Below are positions 61,384 through 64,000 of a stretch of 64,000 nucleotides of DNA, piece after piece. The notes under the pieces are model-generated. The model worked only from the letters and a program-made list of their open reading frames with translations. It searched no databases and was not told the origin of the DNA. Made by a program: the position numbers and the translations under genes. Source of the DNA: an uncultured Armatimonadota bacterium (GTDB taxonomy: Bacteria; Armatimonadota; Fimbriimonadia; Fimbriimonadales; Fimbriimonadaceae); assembly GCA_903904815.1 (NCBI GenBank), contig CAIVDU010000085.1:1-64000 (forward strand). Reading direction: 5' to 3'. Position 1 is the first letter of the stretch. Every line of letters begins with the position of its first letter.

Positions 61384-62478
61384 TCAGGACTTCAACGTGA
61401 AGTAAAAAGTAGCGCCGTGCCCTAGATTTCCGACTGCCCAAACACGTCCCTTGTGACGATCAATGACCCGCAAAACATTAGAAAGGCCGATGCCAGTTCC
61501 CGGATATTTTGCGACTGGATGAAGCCTCTCGAACGGTTCAAAGATCTTTTGCGCATACTCCTGCTCGAAACCGATCCCATTGTCCCGGACAAAAATCGGC
61601 TTTTCGGGCAGATCCTGTGCCCGCCCCAGCTCAACCAGTGGTTTTTCAGATTTGGAGGCGAATTTACATGCGTTGTCCAGCAGATTCGCCACTACGACTC
61701 GAAGAAGCGCAGGATCGGCATTGACCACCAGCCCCGGTTCTAGCGCGAATTCCGTGCTTGGCCAAGACCTCTTTAACTCGGGAAGGAGATTCTCCGCGAG
61801 CTCGGTTAGGTCAACGTCCACGCGTTGAATGGGAGCTTTGGAAATCCGCGAAACGGCTAAGATCGCCGAAATCAACTCGTCCATGCGACGAGCCGCGGCA
61901 GATATTCGGGCGATGTGCTCAATGCCTTCTTCGCCGATCGTTTCGGCAAAGTCCTCTTCCAAAGCTGCCGCAAACCCCAACACCGTGCGAAGTGGCGAAC
62001 GCAGGTCATGCGACACCGAATACGAGAACATCTCAAGTTCTTTGTTCGTCCGCTGGAGAGCCTCGGTGCGTTCAGCCACAACCCGTTCCAATTCTAGGGT
62101 CTCTCGGCGCATCGCATCCAGGGCATCTGTTGATTGAACGGCTTGAAGCGTGACCAAAAGGAGCACGTCAGAATCTCGCGGCGCTAGCGGTGAAACGGTA
62201 AGAACCATACCGTTTCCACCCACAATTTGTGAATGAATCGGAACCGAAGCCGCGTTTCCGGTGGGTTCCCGAAGACAAGCGCTTCGCAGAAGCGCGTCAA
62301 GGTCGTCGTGGCTCGTTTTGTCGACAAACTCTGAAAGCAGACTGCCCAAACGCATAGGACCCACCGTGCGCTCAAACACCGCGTTCCATTCTTTGATCTC
62401 AAAATCTCGAGACAAAATGGCCTGGGGTATGGGGCTGCAGTGAAACGCATCTTTGAATGGCTCGGACTCTTGATTCAT
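61384..62478 (-). CDS. Soluble PAS-type sensor histidine kinase
   Basis: 364 residues from an ATG; a TTG twelve codons upstream is the longer option. No transmembrane helix is found, so it is cytoplasmic. A PAS-like domain covers about 8-110 (AFHCSPIPQAILSRDFEIKE). A coiled coil (TLELERVVAERTEALQRTN) leads to the HisKA box FSYSVSHDLRSPL with His157, and HATPase_c has NLLDNACKF, RDNGIGFEQEYAQKIFEPFE and GTGIGLSNVLRVID. The form resembles phytochrome-like kinases (HWE/bacteriophytochrome-style ends). No response regulator is near. It precedes the nucleoside-import operon on the same strand. Confidence 0.92.
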   Translation of the reverse strand: MNQESEPFKDAFHCSPIPQAILSRDFEIKEWNAVFERTVGPMRLGSLLSEFVDKTSHDDLDALLRSACLREPTGNAASVPIHSQIVGGNGMVLTVSPLAPRDSDVLLLVTLQAVQSTDALDAMRRETLELERVVAERTEALQRTNKELEMFSYSVSHDLRSPLRTVLGFAAALEEDFAETIGEEGIEHIARISAAARRMDELISAILAVSRISKAPIQRVDVDLTELAENLLPELKRSWPSTEFALEPGLVVNADPALLRVVVANLLDNACKFASKSEKPLVELGRAQDLPEKPIFVRDNGIGFEQEYAQKIFEPFERLHPVAKYPGTGIGLSNVLRVIDRHKGRVWAVGNLGHGATFYFTLKS

Positions 62479-62660
62479 GACTTCCAATATTTGAACTTCG
62501 ATCGCGCACACCAACGTCTGCTGATCGCAGATTGCTAAATGCCTGCCGCAAACCCCGAAGACAGATCCCTATAAACAACCTGGATGGAATCTCACTCAAT
62601 TGTCAAGGTTCTCGTTCTCAAAACCTAAAGTTCCGCGTCAGGTTTGCCGAATCAATTGTT

Positions 62661-63521
62661 ATGGAGTCAGAGGCCATGGAGCAGACCACTGCTTTAACGT
62701 GCAAGAAACGGGCGCAACCAGCGAGTCCCGCGCAAGTCGCCTTCGGGCTCCTGGCCTTCATTCTGATTGCGAACGTTGTTCTCGGCTTTCCGGCGGCGGG
62801 CAATCTCGCTTTCCTAGCTCCTGTGTCAATCGCTACTTATCGAGGGGGGTTGCGCCAGGGACTACCCGTATTCCTGTTGACTACCATCACATCGACCATG
62901 GTGTTGGCCTATAGCGGTCAGATTCAGCACGGCGGCCTCGTCACAAATGTCTTGATTGAAGCGATGCTACTTACCGGCGCCATGATCGTAACCGACAAGA
63001 CCCGCCAGAACCTTCACGACACCATCGATAAGACGAAAACCGATGCGCTCACCGGAGCCCAGAACCGGGCTTCGATTGCCGACCTTGGCAATCTGGAGGT
63101 CAATCGAGCGATGGCTCAAGGTCTTCCCATGGCTGTTGCGGTGATTGACCTTGACCACTTTAAGGAGCTCAATGATGGACACGGTCACGCATTTGGAGAC
63201 GCCGTACTCAAGGATCTAGTCAAGACCCTCTCCGGACACCTCAGCCCGACCGACGTCGTCGGACGGACCGGTGGAGACGAGTTTGTGGTCTTGATGCCAA
63301 ATCGAACCCTGGAAGAATCGGAACAGCTTCTGCGCAGAGCCAACAACGCATTCTGTGATCGAACGCTGGTCGAGGGCCATCCGATCTCATTTAGTTACGG
63401 CGTTGGTTGTCCCGGTCGCGACGGTTTTTCTTGGGCCACGCTCCTAGATGCGGCGGACCAGGATATGTATCGCCGAAAGTCGGCTAAGAAGAATCGGCAG
63501 GTAGCAAGACAGGCTAGCTAA
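62661..63521 (+). CDS. Diguanylate cyclase with a membrane N-terminus
   Basis: 286 residues from the ATG; longer frames upstream have no hydrophobic or conserved part. Three to four helices fill about 26-115 (VAFGLLAFILIANVVLGF, FLLTTITSTMVLAYS). The GGDEF domain covers about 130-275: TDALTGAQNRASIADL, VAVIDLDHFKELNDGHGH and GRTGGDEFVVL, so the active site is complete. The inhibition site before it reads SPTD instead of RxxD, so product inhibition is likely absent. It makes cyclic di-GMP, which often controls pili and biofilm. Divergent from the histidine kinase. Confidence 0.93.
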   Translation: MESEAMEQTTALTCKKRAQPASPAQVAFGLLAFILIANVVLGFPAAGNLAFLAPVSIATYRGGLRQGLPVFLLTTITSTMVLAYSGQIQHGGLVTNVLIEAMLLTGAMIVTDKTRQNLHDTIDKTKTDALTGAQNRASIADLGNLEVNRAMAQGLPMAVAVIDLDHFKELNDGHGHAFGDAVLKDLVKTLSGHLSPTDVVGRTGGDEFVVLMPNRTLEESEQLLRRANNAFCDRTLVEGHPISFSYGVGCPGRDGFSWATLLDAADQDMYRRKSAKKNRQVARQAS

Positions 63522-64000
63522 CCCTCGGCCATCCAGTTCCAGATATCGCCAAGGCTCCGTTGGCTGATCTCATGTCGCATCGGATACTCGATATGGCGCA
63601 CCTCGGCTCCGTATCCCCGCAAGAGTTCCGCAGCTTGCCGAGAGCCCTGATAACCCAGAACCTCATCGCTTAGCCCATGCTGAACCAAAGCTTTGACTCC
63701 GCTCAGTCGTTGATCTTGGACTTCTGGCACGAACTTCGATAAAACCCGGCCGCTCATCATGATCAATCTCGAAGCAACCGACGGATCGGCCAGCGTGATA
63801 CCAAGGGCCATCATGGCCCCCTGACTAAATCCTCCAATCGTAAAATTCTCAGCGACTCCAAATCGCCCTGGGACCGTGATCAGAAATTCGATGACGCTGT
63901 CCCGCGCAACCAGTGCCTGGTCCTCGTTTGGTACAGGTCCTGAAGCATCCCAGTCAAGATCGAACCATGCGTAGGCTTGGTTTCCCATACTAATGGGAGC
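63518..64000 (-). CDS. Carboxylesterase/phospholipase-type alpha/beta hydrolase (partial)
   Basis: The frame is open to the right edge: four codons before the ATG at 63988 continue without a stop and read APIS, so the gene extends beyond 64000 and the internal ATG is not the true start. About 160 residues are visible. The nucleophile motif is GGFSQGAMMAL (GFSQG), with the Asp in LVQHGLSDEVLGY and the His in YPMRHEISQRSL. The family hydrolyses short esters. It overlaps the diguanylate cyclase tail to tail by four bases. Confidence 0.88.
   Translation of the reverse strand, partial: APISMGNQAYAWFDLDWDASGPVPNEDQALVARDSVIEFLITVPGRFGVAENFTIGGFSQGAMMALGITLADPSVASRLIMMSGRVLSKFVPEVQDQRLSGVKALVQHGLSDEVLGYQGSRQAAELLRGYGAEVRHIEYPMRHEISQRSLGDIWNWMAEG

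Overview
This 64 kb window is a gene-dense, moderately GC-rich bacterial chromosome segment of housekeeping and accessory genes. I see no phage, transposase or CRISPR array. The organism is a diderm: there is an OstA/LptD-like protein, a beta-barrel protein ending in Phe, many lipoproteins and a Ccm-type (system I) cytochrome c maturation pair. The mix of DUF4397 lipoproteins, HDOD proteins, type IV pilus ATPases, MreB, a CxxxY-type CcmE and many apparently leaderless genes suggests Armatimonadota (Fimbriimonadia-like). That placement is an inference from gene content, not a computed phylogeny.

Layout. 1-3.1 kb (minus strand): the start of a MacB-like permease, a MacA/HlyD-like adaptor and a C39-like secreted peptidase. 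3.2-7.4 kb (plus): rpsD with a clear terminator, a BON-domain lipoprotein and two tandem trypsin-like proteins, each missing a different catalytic residue. 7.4-12.4 kb (minus): trpA, a secreted helical protein and dnaE. 12.6-17.1 kb: a DUF4397 lipoprotein, a glycogen debranching enzyme and an LptD-like protein. 17.2-25.6 kb (plus): an ECF sigma factor, its zinc-finger anti-sigma partner and an unknown membrane protein overlapping glnD, followed by a class III aminotransferase, a Gfo/Idh/MocA oxidoreductase and a threonine aldolase. 25.6-30.7 kb: an RNase H-like exonuclease, a secreted protein, ccmE-ccmF, panD and pyrE. 30.7-34.7 kb (minus): pilB, an HDOD gene and pilT. 34.8-38.5 kb: a C45/phospholipase B-like hydrolase, tRNA-Leu(CAG) with a tandem 72-bp repeat touching its 3' end, an AAC(3)-like acetyltransferase and a sialidase remnant.

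38.6-49.0 kb is the most accessory part: an outer-membrane barrel, a DUF4038/GH140-type glycosidase, YCII and DinB stress-type proteins, a GH127 beta-L-arabinofuranosidase, a DUF218 protein and a frameshifted LacI regulator. Plant-type polysaccharide use is the likely theme. 49.1-53.1 kb holds a NifU-like protein, then murA-mreB plus a secreted protein (cell wall and shape) and an HNH endonuclease. 53.5-55.8 kb is a membrane-sensor chemotaxis protein overlapping a thioredoxin-like protein.

55.8-62.5 kb is a continuous minus-strand array: soluble histidine kinase, BMP-type nucleoside-binding lipoprotein, a two-cassette ABC ATPase, two permeases, and a double 6-pyruvoyltetrahydropterin-synthase-like protein with one intact and one inactive-looking domain. 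This is the best candidate here for an undescribed functional module. The window ends with a diguanylate cyclase and a partial carboxylesterase. Across the window at least fourteen start codons have a TANNNT box 6-9 bases upstream, which points to widespread leaderless transcription.
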